Positions 33,583 to 42,722 of a stretch of 64,000 bases of DNA are shown piece by piece. Location of the stretch: contig NZ_FQWQ01000003.1 in NCBI RefSeq assembly GCF_900129725.1, forward strand, positions 62,001-126,000, given 5' to 3'. The notes under the pieces are model-generated. The model did no database searches. It was not told the DNA's origin and saw only the letters and a list, made by a program, of their open reading frames with translations. This DNA is from Chryseolinea serpens (lineage in GTDB: Bacteria > Bacteroidota > Bacteroidia > Cytophagales > Cyclobacteriaceae). The translations under genes and the position numbers were made by a program. Positions within the stretch are counted from its first letter, which is position 1. Each line of letters starts with the position of its first letter.

Positions 33583-33612
33583 AGGCTGTCTCGCAAGGAC
33601 AGCCTTTTTTCT
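33583..33612 (+). terminator. Rho-independent terminator
   Basis: AGGCTGTC, loop TCGCAAG and GACAGCCT form a perfect 8-bp stem followed by a T-rich tract. It terminates the preceding lipoprotein gene. Confidence 0.85.
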
Positions 33613-33658
33613 TTTTGTAACCCCAGGCTTTAGCCTGGGGTTAAGCCAATGAATAGAA

Positions 33659-33910
33659 GACGTGCCAAAGGGAAATCAGATCGATCTCCTTCTCTTGGAT
33701 TGGCACGGGCTAGCTGCTCGTGAGCGAACTTCGCACGGTTCTTGCGAGTCGTCTCGCGATATGGTGAATTTGCCAGACGACTTGTAAGGACGTGCCAAAG
33801 GAAAATCATATCGATCTCCTCTCTAGGATTGGCACGGGCTAGCTGCTCGTGATCGAACTTCGCACTTTTCTTGCGAGCCGTCCTGCTACAAGGTGAATTT
33901 GCCAGACGAC
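33659..33910. repeat. Tandem pair of ~122-bp structured units
   Basis: Units at 33659-33781 and 33789-33910 match over nearly their whole length, with few substitutions. Each has its own inverted repeat (CGTGCCAA with TTGGCACG), a GCGAACTTCGC hairpin and the shared end GAATTTGCCAGACGAC. They have no ORF. They could be a duplicated small RNA, a mobile non-autonomous unit, or binding sites; none can be decided here. Confidence 0.7.
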
Positions 33911-34060
33911 TAAAATGCTCATTACCCTTACACGCCCCAACAAATTTTAAGTGATGACCAGATCAACTTCCGGAGAAATGTCTCCCAGGCCGTTCATATA
34001 GGTCGGCGAAATGGGAATGCCTAAAATAGCTATCTTTAAAGAAGTACCCTGGCCGTATCT

Positions 34061-34570
34061 ATGACAAAGAAGATCACCATTCCTTATTTTCCTGCGGGAC
34101 TTAAGTATACTTCGCCTATATTGTTTTTTGTCGGTTTATACTTGCTCGCGATCGGGCATCCCGTGTGGGGTGTTGTGCTGATCCTGTTGACCGCCGTTAT
34201 TCTCACGACCCGCTATGTCACCGAGATTGATCTGCAAAAAAAAGTTTGCAACGATTACATCGCCATGCTCGGCATTCCTTTTAGCAAAGAAGTAAAGAAA
34301 TTCAATGCTGTGGATCGTATCCTCATCACCAAAGGCAACCATGCGCAAAACGTGCAAACGCGGATACAGTCCAGGACCATGAGTTGGTCGGACTACACCG
34401 GCACGCTGCTCTTCGACGACGGCGAGACGCTTGACTTGTTGACGCGGAACGATAAAAAAGAACTGCTGCTGGGCGTCAAGGAATTTGCCGACTTTTTAAG
34501 TGTAGGCGTGGAGGATCACTCCACGAGTCATCACTACTGGGTAGATTTTTCGCAGGTCGTAAAAGAATAA
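34061..34570 (+). CDS. Membrane protein of unknown function
   Basis: A 169-residue protein with two close membrane spans at about 17-50 (SPILFFVGLYLLAIGHPVWG, VLILLTAVILTT) and a soluble C-terminal domain with alternating strands (LQKKVCNDYIAMLGIPFSKE, GTLLFDDGETLDLL), which resembles PH-like membrane-associated domains. No family is certain. It lies 22 bp upstream of the sugar isomerase gene and may be the first gene of that operon. Confidence 0.65.
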   Translation: MTKKITIPYFPAGLKYTSPILFFVGLYLLAIGHPVWGVVLILLTAVILTTRYVTEIDLQKKVCNDYIAMLGIPFSKEVKKFNAVDRILITKGNHAQNVQTRIQSRTMSWSDYTGTLLFDDGETLDLLTRNDKKELLLGVKEFADFLSVGVEDHSTSHHYWVDFSQVVKE

Positions 34571-34592
34571 ACAAATCTCCATTCCATACATC

Positions 34593-35441
34593 ATGAAAAA
34601 AAGTCTGATCATCCTGCTCCTGGTTTCTGTTGCTTTTGCCACCGTCGCCCAGCGCTTTGGCAAAACGTTGAAGAACACACCGGGCATTGTTTCCTACACC
34701 TATCGCAACAGCTTTCAGAAAGATGTGGCCCTGACACTCGACACGATCAAGGCCCTGGGCATCACCGACATTGAATTCTCGAACCTGTTTGGCAAAACCG
34801 CCGCAGAGCTGCGCACCCTGCTCGATGCCCGGGGATTGCACTGTTCGTCATTTGGCGTGAGCTATGACGATCTGAACAACAAGACCCGCGAAGTGGCCAA
34901 CAACGCCAAAACATTGGGCGCTTCCTTTGTGCGGGTGGCCTGGATTCCGCACGAAGGAAAAACCGTAGATGCTGCCTTTATCAAAAAAGCGGCCGACGAT
35001 TTCAATGCAGCAGGTAAGGTCCTGAAAGACGAGTTCAACCTCAGTTTCTGCTATCACAACCACGGCTATGAATTTGTGTCCTATGAAAAAGGCACGTTGT
35101 TCGACTACCTGGTGGCGAACACCAATCCCGCGTATGTGAACTTTGAATTGGACATTCTCTGGGCCTTTCACCCGGGCCAGGATCCGGCGCAGCTGTTGAA
35201 AAAATACGGCAAGCGTTTCAAGCTCATGCACGTGAAAGACTTGCGCAAGGGCGTGAAGGGCGATTTTTCGGGCAGTACCTCGCCGGAGAACGACGTTGCT
35301 CTTGGCACCGGTCAGATCAATGTTGCCGAGGTGATCAAGGCGGCGCAACAGTCGGCCATCGAGCATTTTTATATCGAGGATGAAAGCAGCGCCGTAAAAA
35401 CGCAGGTTCCGCAAAGCCTCAAATTCCTGAAGTCCCTGTAG
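34593..35441 (+). CDS. Sugar phosphate isomerase/epimerase (TIM barrel), exported
   Basis: A 282-residue xylose-isomerase-like TIM barrel. The N-terminus MKKSLIILLLVSVAFATVAQ is a signal peptide, so it should be periplasmic. Metal-site signatures are YHNHGYEF (about 154-161), NFELDILWAF (Glu 185, Asp 187), LMHVKDLRKG (His 213, Lys 215, Asp 216) and a late YIEDESS. This family isomerises or epimerises sugars and related polyols with a divalent metal; the substrate is open. It is followed at 30 bp by a CE7 esterase, which suggests joint use of an acetylated sugar polymer. Confidence 0.82.
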   Translation: MKKSLIILLLVSVAFATVAQRFGKTLKNTPGIVSYTYRNSFQKDVALTLDTIKALGITDIEFSNLFGKTAAELRTLLDARGLHCSSFGVSYDDLNNKTREVANNAKTLGASFVRVAWIPHEGKTVDAAFIKKAADDFNAAGKVLKDEFNLSFCYHNHGYEFVSYEKGTLFDYLVANTNPAYVNFELDILWAFHPGQDPAQLLKKYGKRFKLMHVKDLRKGVKGDFSGSTSPENDVALGTGQINVAEVIKAAQQSAIEHFYIEDESSAVKTQVPQSLKFLKSL

Positions 35442-35471
35442 TCACCCATCCCAGATCAACACGTATTCGCT

Positions 35472-36770
35472 ATGAGAAAACTATCTTTCCTCGTCCTTTA
35501 TCTTTTTATACAAAGTGCCGGCCCACTGCTGGCACAACCCACCGAGCGGCTCATTAAAATATTAGTTGCTCCAAATCACAGCGATTGGACCTACAAGAAC
35601 GGCGAGCCCGTGAAGTTCGACGTCACCGTGCTGGAGAACAGCAACGTGGTGAAGAATGTAAAGATCTATTATGAGATCGGGCCCGAAAAAATGACTCCTG
35701 TTAAAAAGGATTCGTCCATACTAAAGGAAGGCAGGATCACACTGGATGGCGGCACGATGAAAACTGCAGGGTTCCTCCGTTGCGTGGTCACCGCAAAGAT
35801 CGATGGCGTCACCTACCGAAACCTGGCTACAGCGGGTTTCGAACCGCTGACGCTTAAACCTACCGTTGAAATGCCTGCCGACTTCCTGCAGTTTTGGGAC
35901 AAGGCCAAGGCAGAACTTGCCGAAGTGCCGGTCGATGCCCGCATGACCCTGATGCCCGAACGGTGTACCGAAACGGTGAACGTATATCATGTCAACATGC
36001 AAAACTTTGCAAAGGGCACACGCCTTTATGGCATCCTTTGCATTCCGAAGAAGGCGGGGAAATATCCGGCCTTATTGAAAGTGCCTGGCGCGGGAGTGAG
36101 GGCCTACAATGGCGATGTGGCCATGGCGGAAAAGGGAATTATCACATTCGAGATCGGCATCCATGGCATTCCCGTGAACATGGATCCCACCGTGTACACT
36201 GTGCTCGGTGCGGGTGCGTTGAAAGGATATCAGAATTACAACCTCGATGATCGCGATCGTTTTTACTACAAGCGTGTATACCTGGGTTGTGTCAGAGCAA
36301 ACGACTTCCTGGTAGGCTTACAGCAATTCGACGGCGTCAACCTGGGTGTTACGGGAGGAAGCCAGGGCGGTGCGCTGTCGGTGATCACGGCCGCGCTCGA
36401 CCCGCGTGTGCAATGTCTCGGAGCATTTTATCCGGCGCTGAGCGATGTGACCGGCTACCTGAAAGGACGTGCCGGTGGATGGCCGCATTATTTTGATCCT
36501 TCGAACATCGCATTCAATAACACGAAAGAAAAGATTGCGACGTGTGGTTATTACGATGTCGTGAATTTTGCCAAGCAATTGAAAAAGCCAACGTGGTTCA
36601 GCTGGGGCTTCAACGACGAGACATGCCCACCCACATCGATGTATGCCGCATACAATTCCATCACGGCACCGAAATCGTTGTTGTTGGTTTTGGAGACGGG
36701 TCATTGGACCTACCCCGAACAATACGACAAATTGAATCAGTGGCTCATCGAGAAGCTGACCGGACACTAG
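35472..36770 (+). CDS. Acetylxylan esterase, CE7 family
   Basis: A 432-residue alpha/beta hydrolase with signal peptide (1-21). The beta-sandwich at about 22-125 is an N-terminal addition to the CE7 core. Catalytic residues are Ser 297 in GVTGGSQGGALS, Asp 382 in WGFNDETCPPTS and His 411 in LETGHW. The family (acetylxylan esterase/cephalosporin deacetylase) removes acetyl groups from sugars. With the isomerase just upstream it forms a small carbohydrate unit, although no polymer-binding SusC/D pair is present. Confidence 0.85.
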   Translation: MRKLSFLVLYLFIQSAGPLLAQPTERLIKILVAPNHSDWTYKNGEPVKFDVTVLENSNVVKNVKIYYEIGPEKMTPVKKDSSILKEGRITLDGGTMKTAGFLRCVVTAKIDGVTYRNLATAGFEPLTLKPTVEMPADFLQFWDKAKAELAEVPVDARMTLMPERCTETVNVYHVNMQNFAKGTRLYGILCIPKKAGKYPALLKVPGAGVRAYNGDVAMAEKGIITFEIGIHGIPVNMDPTVYTVLGAGALKGYQNYNLDDRDRFYYKRVYLGCVRANDFLVGLQQFDGVNLGVTGGSQGGALSVITAALDPRVQCLGAFYPALSDVTGYLKGRAGGWPHYFDPSNIAFNNTKEKIATCGYYDVVNFAKQLKKPTWFSWGFNDETCPPTSMYAAYNSITAPKSLLLVLETGHWTYPEQYDKLNQWLIEKLTGH

Positions 36771-36807
36771 GTTTTAAAACCTGGGGGTGATGCCGTATCT
36801 TTAGAGC

Positions 36808-36954
36808 ATGACCCTCAGACGCGTATTCCCCCTCATACTCGTGGCGGGTGCGACAACCGTTGCCCTCTCATCAACGAAACGCCCGAAAGCAGGCGTGGTA
36901 CTTTGCGGAAGCGTCGCCCGCGTGGGTGTGGTAAAGGCCAAGGACGAAGTATGA
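36808..36954 (+). CDS. Small putative exported peptide, 48 residues
   Basis: The frame starts at ATG 36808 and stops at TGA 36952-36954, which overlaps the ATG of the large AsmA-like gene. The product begins MTLRRVFPLILVAGATTVAL, a basic start and hydrophobic core, and then turns small and basic (RPKAGVVLCGSVARVGVVKA). No family is recognised. The ATGA overlap suggests it might be a leader that couples translation of the downstream gene; chance cannot be excluded. Confidence 0.35.
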   Translation: MTLRRVFPLILVAGATTVALSSTKRPKAGVVLCGSVARVGVVKAKDEV

Positions 36955-39900
36955 AAAAGAAGCTCATCATTTTGGCCGGGTCATTGGTGCTTTTTGGAGT
37001 GCTCTTTCTGCTGGGGTTCCGTTACTACAACCTCATAAATTTCAAAGACTCGCTCGCCGACCTGGTGGAATCTAAAACCAACGGTCAATACAAACTTGTT
37101 ATCGGCAAGGCCAAGATGAACCTGCGCGAGTTGCAGTTCGAATTGAAGGATGTATCGCTCGTAAAAACCGGGAAAGCCGGTCCCAACGGTGTCGAGTCCG
37201 TAACGATCCCTTCGATGGAAGCGAAAGCCGGTTCGCTGCGGTCGCTGCTGAATACGGGGCAGATGGTGATCGAACGACTGACCATCGAGGAGCCCGTACT
37301 AAAAATGGCTGCGCGGAAAAATACGGAGCATGACGTGAACATCGCCCATAGCCTCGTAAAGATCTTTCCTGCCATTGAAGCCGTGCTGGATAAATTTCTC
37401 ATTAAGTCATTTACGTTGCAACGCGGCGCTTTGCAGATCGAAAAGGAAGGGGAGAACCTCATCAGTCTCCGGCTTATCGATTTTATTATCCGCGATTGGA
37501 ATATGCGTCAACTCACCGACAGCAGTAGAGTGAGACTCAGTCTCCAGGGACAACGCCTGCTGCTGAGCAAGACATCCATCGCATTTTCAGCGATTGAATT
37601 CAAATATCCCGAGCACTTCCTGGAGTTTAAGGATCTTACGCTGGAGTCGGAAGATACGATCAGCCGGTCGCACATGAAGATCGAGGGGAAGTCGGTGTTC
37701 ATCCAGGGATTGGACTACAACGAATTATATAACCACCAGCGCTATAAACTAAAGAAGATCCACATCGAAAAGCCGGTCATCTCCGGAACGCTGCGGGTAG
37801 GGGGTGTCCATCACCAGGTGAAACATCCCCTGAAGGAGATCCTGCAACAAACCTTTGGGGAGGCCCTGCTGGACAGCGCTGTCATCAACGATGCCGATAT
37901 CGCACTGACGGTGTACCATGGCAAAGATTCGATCCACACCCGGCTGCCCCACGTAGATTTGGACCTCAGCAACTTTGAGGTGCGCCCCGACACGTCGGCG
38001 TTGCTGGTGGATGGCCTGCGGATCGACCTCAACGAGACCTCTGTCCGGCTCAATAACAACGTGACGCTGCACTGCGATAACCTCACCTTTCTGCGAGGCC
38101 AGTACCTGGACATCACCAACGCCAGTTTCATCGACGTGGCCGCAAAGAAATCCTTCATCCAATGTCAACACATCGAGCTCAGTCGGTTCGCGTTAATAGA
38201 CTTTATTTTTTATCGCAAGCTTCACCTGGCGTCGGCCCTGATCGAAAATTCGGATGTGAACATCACCCCACACTACCTGGACCTGTTTCCCAAAATGTCG
38301 TCCGACGTGAAGGACACGACGCAAGTCAAAAAGAAACTGGATAAATACGTCGGTGGTCTTCGCCTGCGCAACGCCAACATCCGGTTCAACGACGGCACGC
38401 GCTCCATGACCATCCAGCGAGCCGACCTGGAAGTGAAGTCGTTCAGCACTGCGTCGATAAAAACGCTGATCTCCCGGCTTTCCCGTTTCAGTGCCGGAAG
38501 CTTGACGTACGACAGTCCAAAGGATAGCACGCATCTGAAAGTAGGCGACGTGTCGTTGTCAAAAAATCAATTTGCCGTGGGTCGTATGGAGATTCAGATG
38601 AAGCGGCTGGCAGTTTCCGGGAAATCCATCAGCATCCAGGACTACATTTTAGCGGAAGACACCTTGAGTAGTGCCGTGCTGGAAAAGATCCACATCGAAT
38701 CGCTGTCGCTGAGGGGTGTGTTGCCGGAGGTCAAGCATCAACCAAAATCAAAAAAGAAAAACACATTGGACTTGCTGATGAAAGACTTCCAGATCGGCAA
38801 ACTGGAAACCGACGTTCGCGTGAAAGACAAACACATCGCCTTTAACGCCAACGCCCTGACGGGGCGCAGCATTCGCCTCCGCGGCGGCAAAGTGAACTAT
38901 CAGCACCTGGTGGGAAACATCGATCACTTCAGGTTTCAGCAACCGGAAACGGACGTGAGTGTGGAGTCGTTGGACCTCGACTTTTTTAAAGAGACCCACC
39001 TGAAGAACGCCCGGGTGCAGGTTCGGAATCATGACGTCAGCCTGCCGTCCGCGACCATGGGCAAGGTGGACTTCGAAGATAAAGCGACCCACGTGTCCTA
39101 TATTCACGTGAACAACATCGACGTGCAACAGGATGGTGCACTTGTTTTTGTGACCGACAGCCTGACCGCGAAAGGGATTACGTTGCGAACGGGCAAAGAC
39201 CCTCATATAAAATCGTTGGTGGCCTATCACCCCATCATCCACCTTCCTAAACCAGCGGAGGCCGCCTCAAAAGAAGTGAAACCATCGAAGAAGCTTCCTG
39301 CGGATCTGGTGGAGGAATTTGCGCTTTATGATGGCGAGCTCACCTTGCCCAAAGGACAGGTGTTGAAGTTTACAAAGGCAGAGGGCGATCTCAAAGCCTC
39401 GCATCAAGTTCTTCGCCTCGACCAGGCAACCTTTGGCACCGAGAAAATGGCGTTGCAGTTGAACGGGCTGAACGTGCAGGAGGGCAGGCTCGACATCAAG
39501 CGCTTTACGATCACGCCGCAGGAGTCGTTTGTGAAAAACCTGGCCGTCGAGACCAGCGTGCTCACCGGCGAGCTAAACGACATTTCCCTGGTCGACTTTC
39601 ACCTCGACAGCCTGGTAGAGCATCACACGCTGGTGGCCAGCGCCGTGAACGTCGATAAATTCTCATTGCACATTTTCAAAGACAAACGCCTGCCCGATGC
39701 ACTCCCGAAAGAAAAACCATTCCTGCTGCATGCGATGATCTTGCCCGCGCTTCATGCCAGAAAACTGAAGGTGAGGGAAGGGTTTATTCGTTACCGTGAA
39801 ATATCCGATATCACGGGAAAAGAAGGGGAAATTTCATTGCACAAGATCAACATCGAAGCCAACAGTGTGGATGTGCGAAAATACCTGGCGGATGGATTGA

Positions 39901-40382
39901 TCGTGAACGCCACCACCCGCCTTTATGACCAGGGCGAGGTCCACCTGAATTATAAATTTCTTTCCCCCGAGCAATTTGCCCTGAACATCGACATCCTGCC
40001 CTTTGACCTGACCGTGCTCAACAAACTGATCGTCCCATTGAAAGCGATGGAGATAAGATCAGGTGACCTGGAAGCGCTCCACCTCGACGTAACGGCCGAC
40101 CGCGAGAGGGCGGTGGGCAGTGCCACCATGAGCTACCAAAACCTGCACCTCGAGTTGTTTTCCAAGACCGACCCCGAAAAGAAAAACCTGGGCAGCACCC
40201 TGCTCACGTTGCTGGCCGACGGCATTGTGCTGAAGCATAACAAACAGCATGCAACGGCCACCATCGACCAGACGCGCATCCCCACAAAATCGGTATTCAA
40301 CTATTGGGTCCGCATTGCCACGCACGGTGCCATGAACGTGGTGCGGCATGGCAAACCGGCGAAAAAGGTCAAAGCCGTATAA
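36951..40382 (+). CDS. AsmA-like/DUF748-type envelope protein
   Basis: A 1143-residue protein from ATG 36951, chosen because it begins a clean N-terminal anchor (MKKKLIILAGSLVLFGVLFL). The rest is one long series of beta-strands in the style of AsmA/TamB-type proteins, with recurring strand-turn units (LSLQGQRLLLSKTSIAFSAI, FKDLTLESEDTISRS, GKSVFIQG) and few helices. Such proteins cross the periplasm from the inner membrane and are linked to lipid transport to the outer membrane. A frame starting at 36903 adds 16 residues without support. Confidence 0.75.
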   Translation: MKKKLIILAGSLVLFGVLFLLGFRYYNLINFKDSLADLVESKTNGQYKLVIGKAKMNLRELQFELKDVSLVKTGKAGPNGVESVTIPSMEAKAGSLRSLLNTGQMVIERLTIEEPVLKMAARKNTEHDVNIAHSLVKIFPAIEAVLDKFLIKSFTLQRGALQIEKEGENLISLRLIDFIIRDWNMRQLTDSSRVRLSLQGQRLLLSKTSIAFSAIEFKYPEHFLEFKDLTLESEDTISRSHMKIEGKSVFIQGLDYNELYNHQRYKLKKIHIEKPVISGTLRVGGVHHQVKHPLKEILQQTFGEALLDSAVINDADIALTVYHGKDSIHTRLPHVDLDLSNFEVRPDTSALLVDGLRIDLNETSVRLNNNVTLHCDNLTFLRGQYLDITNASFIDVAAKKSFIQCQHIELSRFALIDFIFYRKLHLASALIENSDVNITPHYLDLFPKMSSDVKDTTQVKKKLDKYVGGLRLRNANIRFNDGTRSMTIQRADLEVKSFSTASIKTLISRLSRFSAGSLTYDSPKDSTHLKVGDVSLSKNQFAVGRMEIQMKRLAVSGKSISIQDYILAEDTLSSAVLEKIHIESLSLRGVLPEVKHQPKSKKKNTLDLLMKDFQIGKLETDVRVKDKHIAFNANALTGRSIRLRGGKVNYQHLVGNIDHFRFQQPETDVSVESLDLDFFKETHLKNARVQVRNHDVSLPSATMGKVDFEDKATHVSYIHVNNIDVQQDGALVFVTDSLTAKGITLRTGKDPHIKSLVAYHPIIHLPKPAEAASKEVKPSKKLPADLVEEFALYDGELTLPKGQVLKFTKAEGDLKASHQVLRLDQATFGTEKMALQLNGLNVQEGRLDIKRFTITPQESFVKNLAVETSVLTGELNDISLVDFHLDSLVEHHTLVASAVNVDKFSLHIFKDKRLPDALPKEKPFLLHAMILPALHARKLKVREGFIRYREISDITGKEGEISLHKINIEANSVDVRKYLADGLIVNATTRLYDQGEVHLNYKFLSPEQFALNIDILPFDLTVLNKLIVPLKAMEIRSGDLEALHLDVTADRERAVGSATMSYQNLHLELFSKTDPEKKNLGSTLLTLLADGIVLKHNKQHATATIDQTRIPTKSVFNYWVRIATHGAMNVVRHGKPAKKVKAV

Positions 40383-40559
40383 TTGGTTTTCTCTCAATAT
40401 TTTACAGTGCGGGGTACCGACTAATGAAACATTTGGTTTACTTTGTGACCGAGCAAACTCTGGGCTTACCGGTTAGCGCATCTTTTGAATGGCCGTAGCT
40501 AGGTTCCCTATACAGACCCTCGTATTTTGAGTTGCGACGGCTAAAATAACCGACATTAC

Positions 40560-42017
40560 ATGGCAAACATCTGGATCACAAAACCGCTACAACAGCTCAT
40601 GACCGAAACCGCCGACAAGGCTGTTGGCCTGCGGCGAACCTTGGGAAGATTTAACCTGATCATGTTAGGCGTGGGCGGCATCATCGGCGCCGGCATCTTC
40701 GTGCTCACCGGCCAGGCAGCGGCCAACTACGCTGGACCGGCCATCATCCTCTCGTTCATCATTGCGGGCATTGCCTGCGGGTTTGCGGGCCTGTGCTATG
40801 CCGAGTTCGCCTCCATGATCCCCATCGCGGGAAGTGCCTATACCTATGCCTATGCCACCCTGGGTGAATTTATTGCCTGGATCATCGGCTGGGACCTTAT
40901 TCTCGAATACCTTTTTGGCGCGGCCACGGTGGCCGTAGGTTGGTCGGGCTACGTGGTGAGCTTCCTGAAAAATTTTGGCATCCACATCCCCGACGCCCTC
41001 TGCAATGCACCCTTCACCTACGACACGGCCACGCACGAATGGATCAGGACCGGAAGTCTTTTGAATTTTCCGGCCATGTTCGTCATCGCCATCATCACCA
41101 CCCTGCTGGTGATCGGTATTCGCGAGTCGGCCAACTTCAACAACATCATCGTGGTCATCAAAGTGGCGGTCATCCTGTTGTTCATCGGGTTTGGGTTGAC
41201 CTATGTATCCATGGACAACCTGGAGCCCTTCATTCCCGCAAACGACGGTGTTTTTGGTAAGTTTGGATGGAGCGGGGTTTTCCGCGCATCGGGTATCGTG
41301 TTCTATGCCTATCTAGGGTTTGATGCGGTGTCCACCGTCGCGCAGGAAGTGAAGAATCCTCAACGCGATATGCCCTGGGGAATTTTAGGCTCGCTCATCG
41401 TCTGCACGATCCTCTACATCACCGTAGCATTCGTCATGAATGGCATGGTGTCCTACAAAGAACTAAACACCGCCGCCCCCATCGCCGTGGCCGTCGACTC
41501 TGCCGGCTCTGCACTGACATGGTTAAGCACGCCCATCAAGATCGGGGCCATCGCCGGTCTAAGCTCCGTGATCCTCGTGATGCTGATCGGACAATCGCGT
41601 ATCTTCTTCTCCATGGCCAACGACGGCCTCTTGCCCAAAAGCTTTGGAAAGACTCACCCCAAATTCAAAACCCCTTACATCACCACCATCGTCATCGGCG
41701 GCGTAGCCATGATCATCACCGGCTTGCTCCCCATCAACTTGTTGGGAGAGCTCGTCTCCATCGGAACGTTGCTCGCCTTTGTATTAGTAAGCGCCGGCGT
41801 GCTCATGTTGCGCTACAAAAACCCCGAAATCCACCGTCCCTTCAAGACGCCACTTTTCCCCTTCGTCCCCATCATGGGCGTGCTGACTTCGCTGGGAGTG
41901 ATGGCCACATTGCCGCTCGAAACCTGGATCCGCCTCATCGCCTGGATGGCCATCGGCATCGTCATCTATTTCGTCTATAGCATCAAACGCAGCAAGCTGA
42001 ACAACCAGCCGAAGTAA
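40560..42017 (+). CDS. APC-family amino acid permease (cationic amino acid transporter-like)
   Basis: A 485-residue protein with 12-14 membrane spans. APC signatures are VGGIIGAGIFVLTGQAAANY in TM1 and FAGLCYAEFASMIPIAGSAY in TM3, with YLGFDAVSTVAQEVKNPQRD after TM6. Near-identical motifs are found in the CAT branch (YhdG/YfnA-like). It takes up amino acids or related cations with protons; specificity is undecided. It starts at ATG 40560 with a short cytoplasmic N-terminus and ends before a strong terminator at 42039. Confidence 0.88.
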   Translation: MANIWITKPLQQLMTETADKAVGLRRTLGRFNLIMLGVGGIIGAGIFVLTGQAAANYAGPAIILSFIIAGIACGFAGLCYAEFASMIPIAGSAYTYAYATLGEFIAWIIGWDLILEYLFGAATVAVGWSGYVVSFLKNFGIHIPDALCNAPFTYDTATHEWIRTGSLLNFPAMFVIAIITTLLVIGIRESANFNNIIVVIKVAVILLFIGFGLTYVSMDNLEPFIPANDGVFGKFGWSGVFRASGIVFYAYLGFDAVSTVAQEVKNPQRDMPWGILGSLIVCTILYITVAFVMNGMVSYKELNTAAPIAVAVDSAGSALTWLSTPIKIGAIAGLSSVILVMLIGQSRIFFSMANDGLLPKSFGKTHPKFKTPYITTIVIGGVAMIITGLLPINLLGELVSIGTLLAFVLVSAGVLMLRYKNPEIHRPFKTPLFPFVPIMGVLTSLGVMATLPLETWIRLIAWMAIGIVIYFVYSIKRSKLNNQPK

Positions 42018-42038
42018 AATATTTTAGGATTTGATTGG

Positions 42039-42076
42039 AATGCCATTACCTGCAAAGCGTAATGGCATTTTTGTTT
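42039..42076 (+). terminator. Rho-independent terminator
   Basis: AATGCCATTAC and GTAATGGCATT form a perfect 11-bp stem around a nine-base loop, followed by TTTTGTTTT. It ends the permease transcript. Confidence 0.92.
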
Positions 42077-42139
42077 TCATCACAACATTGACCATCCACG
42101 ATTTTATATTCCCGAGTTCCCGAACAGTGGGTCATCGCC

Positions 42140-42611
42140 GTTGTTGGGGTCCCACCAACAACATTTTTCGTCGTCGTCACCCAAAGCATGGACGTATTAG
42201 ATTCGGCGTACACACTTGGCGGCCCCCCTCGTACCTCGGGGCCGGGCTATCCGTTCCAAGTCCGTCCACCCACAACCCACCCACTACGGGCTTTCCACTC
42301 CTATCCCTGGCCGGGCCACCGCCAAGCATGTGCCCCAATCACAAATCCCCCACCAGCCGCATAACCAACGCGAGCGTGCCCCATTGTTGGTGTCCCACCA
42401 ACAACGATTAGCTTGGAAAAAACTTTATGCAGAAGGACCCAAAGCATGGGAATACACAAATTGTAATGCTCCCTTTCCTTCGTCGTTTTAAAAATGATTG
42501 GTATGCTGAAAAAAAGTTGTTGGTGCGACACCAACAATGGTGGCCGACGTCATCGAGAGGGAGCGTCGCATGTTTGATGTTCGCCGTTGTTGGTGTTCCT
42601 TCACCAACAAC
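42140..42611. repeat. Four GTTGTTGGTG...CACCAACAAC palindromes
   Basis: Inverted repeats lie at 42140-42162, 42384-42405, 42516-42538 and 42586-42611. Each has arms of about 8-10 bp with a 3-6 base centre. Flanks show that the units alternate in orientation: the second and the reversed third both begin CCATTGTTGG, and the first and fourth begin TCGCCGTTGTTGG. CCCAAAGCATGG also occurs twice. This is the layout of REP/BIME elements. Confidence 0.8.
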
Positions 42612-42660
42612 ATTCCTTCCCACATGTTTATTACTGGCGAGACATGCACCGACAACTTCC

Positions 42661-42722
42661 AAAATTCTGGCTCCTGAATGCTAACTCCTGGCTCCCGGCT
42701 CCTGGCTCCTGGCTCCTGACCT
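42661..42722. repeat. CTGGCTCCTG-type low-complexity repeat
   Basis: Units such as CTGGCTCCTGAATGC and CTCCTGGCTCCCGG repeat with small changes. This is the same type as at 19262-19388. It contains the stop codon of the leftward permease gene. Confidence 0.8.

Larger units (their letters stand above)
33561..34060. other. Structured intergenic region
   Basis: No ORF is supported. It holds the terminator at 33583-33612, a perfect hairpin CCCCAGGCTTTAGCCTGGGG at 33621-33640, the two tandem units at 33659-33910, and about 150 bp before the next gene in which I see no clear signal. Confidence 0.6.
42018..42680. other. Intergenic repeat island
   Basis: No supported gene; frames here cross the repeats and lack protein-like composition. 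It contains the terminator of the permease gene, four GTTGTTGG palindromes, two copies of CCCAAAGCATGG, and the start of the CTGGCTCCTG repeats that run into the next gene. Confidence 0.7.

Noticed and set aside
33659-33910. Possible riboswitch upstream of the 34061 gene
   Set aside because: It is duplicated, about 150 bp from the gene, and matches no riboswitch core I know.
42140-42611. Possible CRISPR array
   Set aside because: The units are palindromic, alternate in orientation and have irregular spacers; there are no cas genes nearby.
42031-42680. Frames of 60-126 codons between the two permease genes
   Set aside because: They translate the palindromes and low-complexity repeats and have no protein features.
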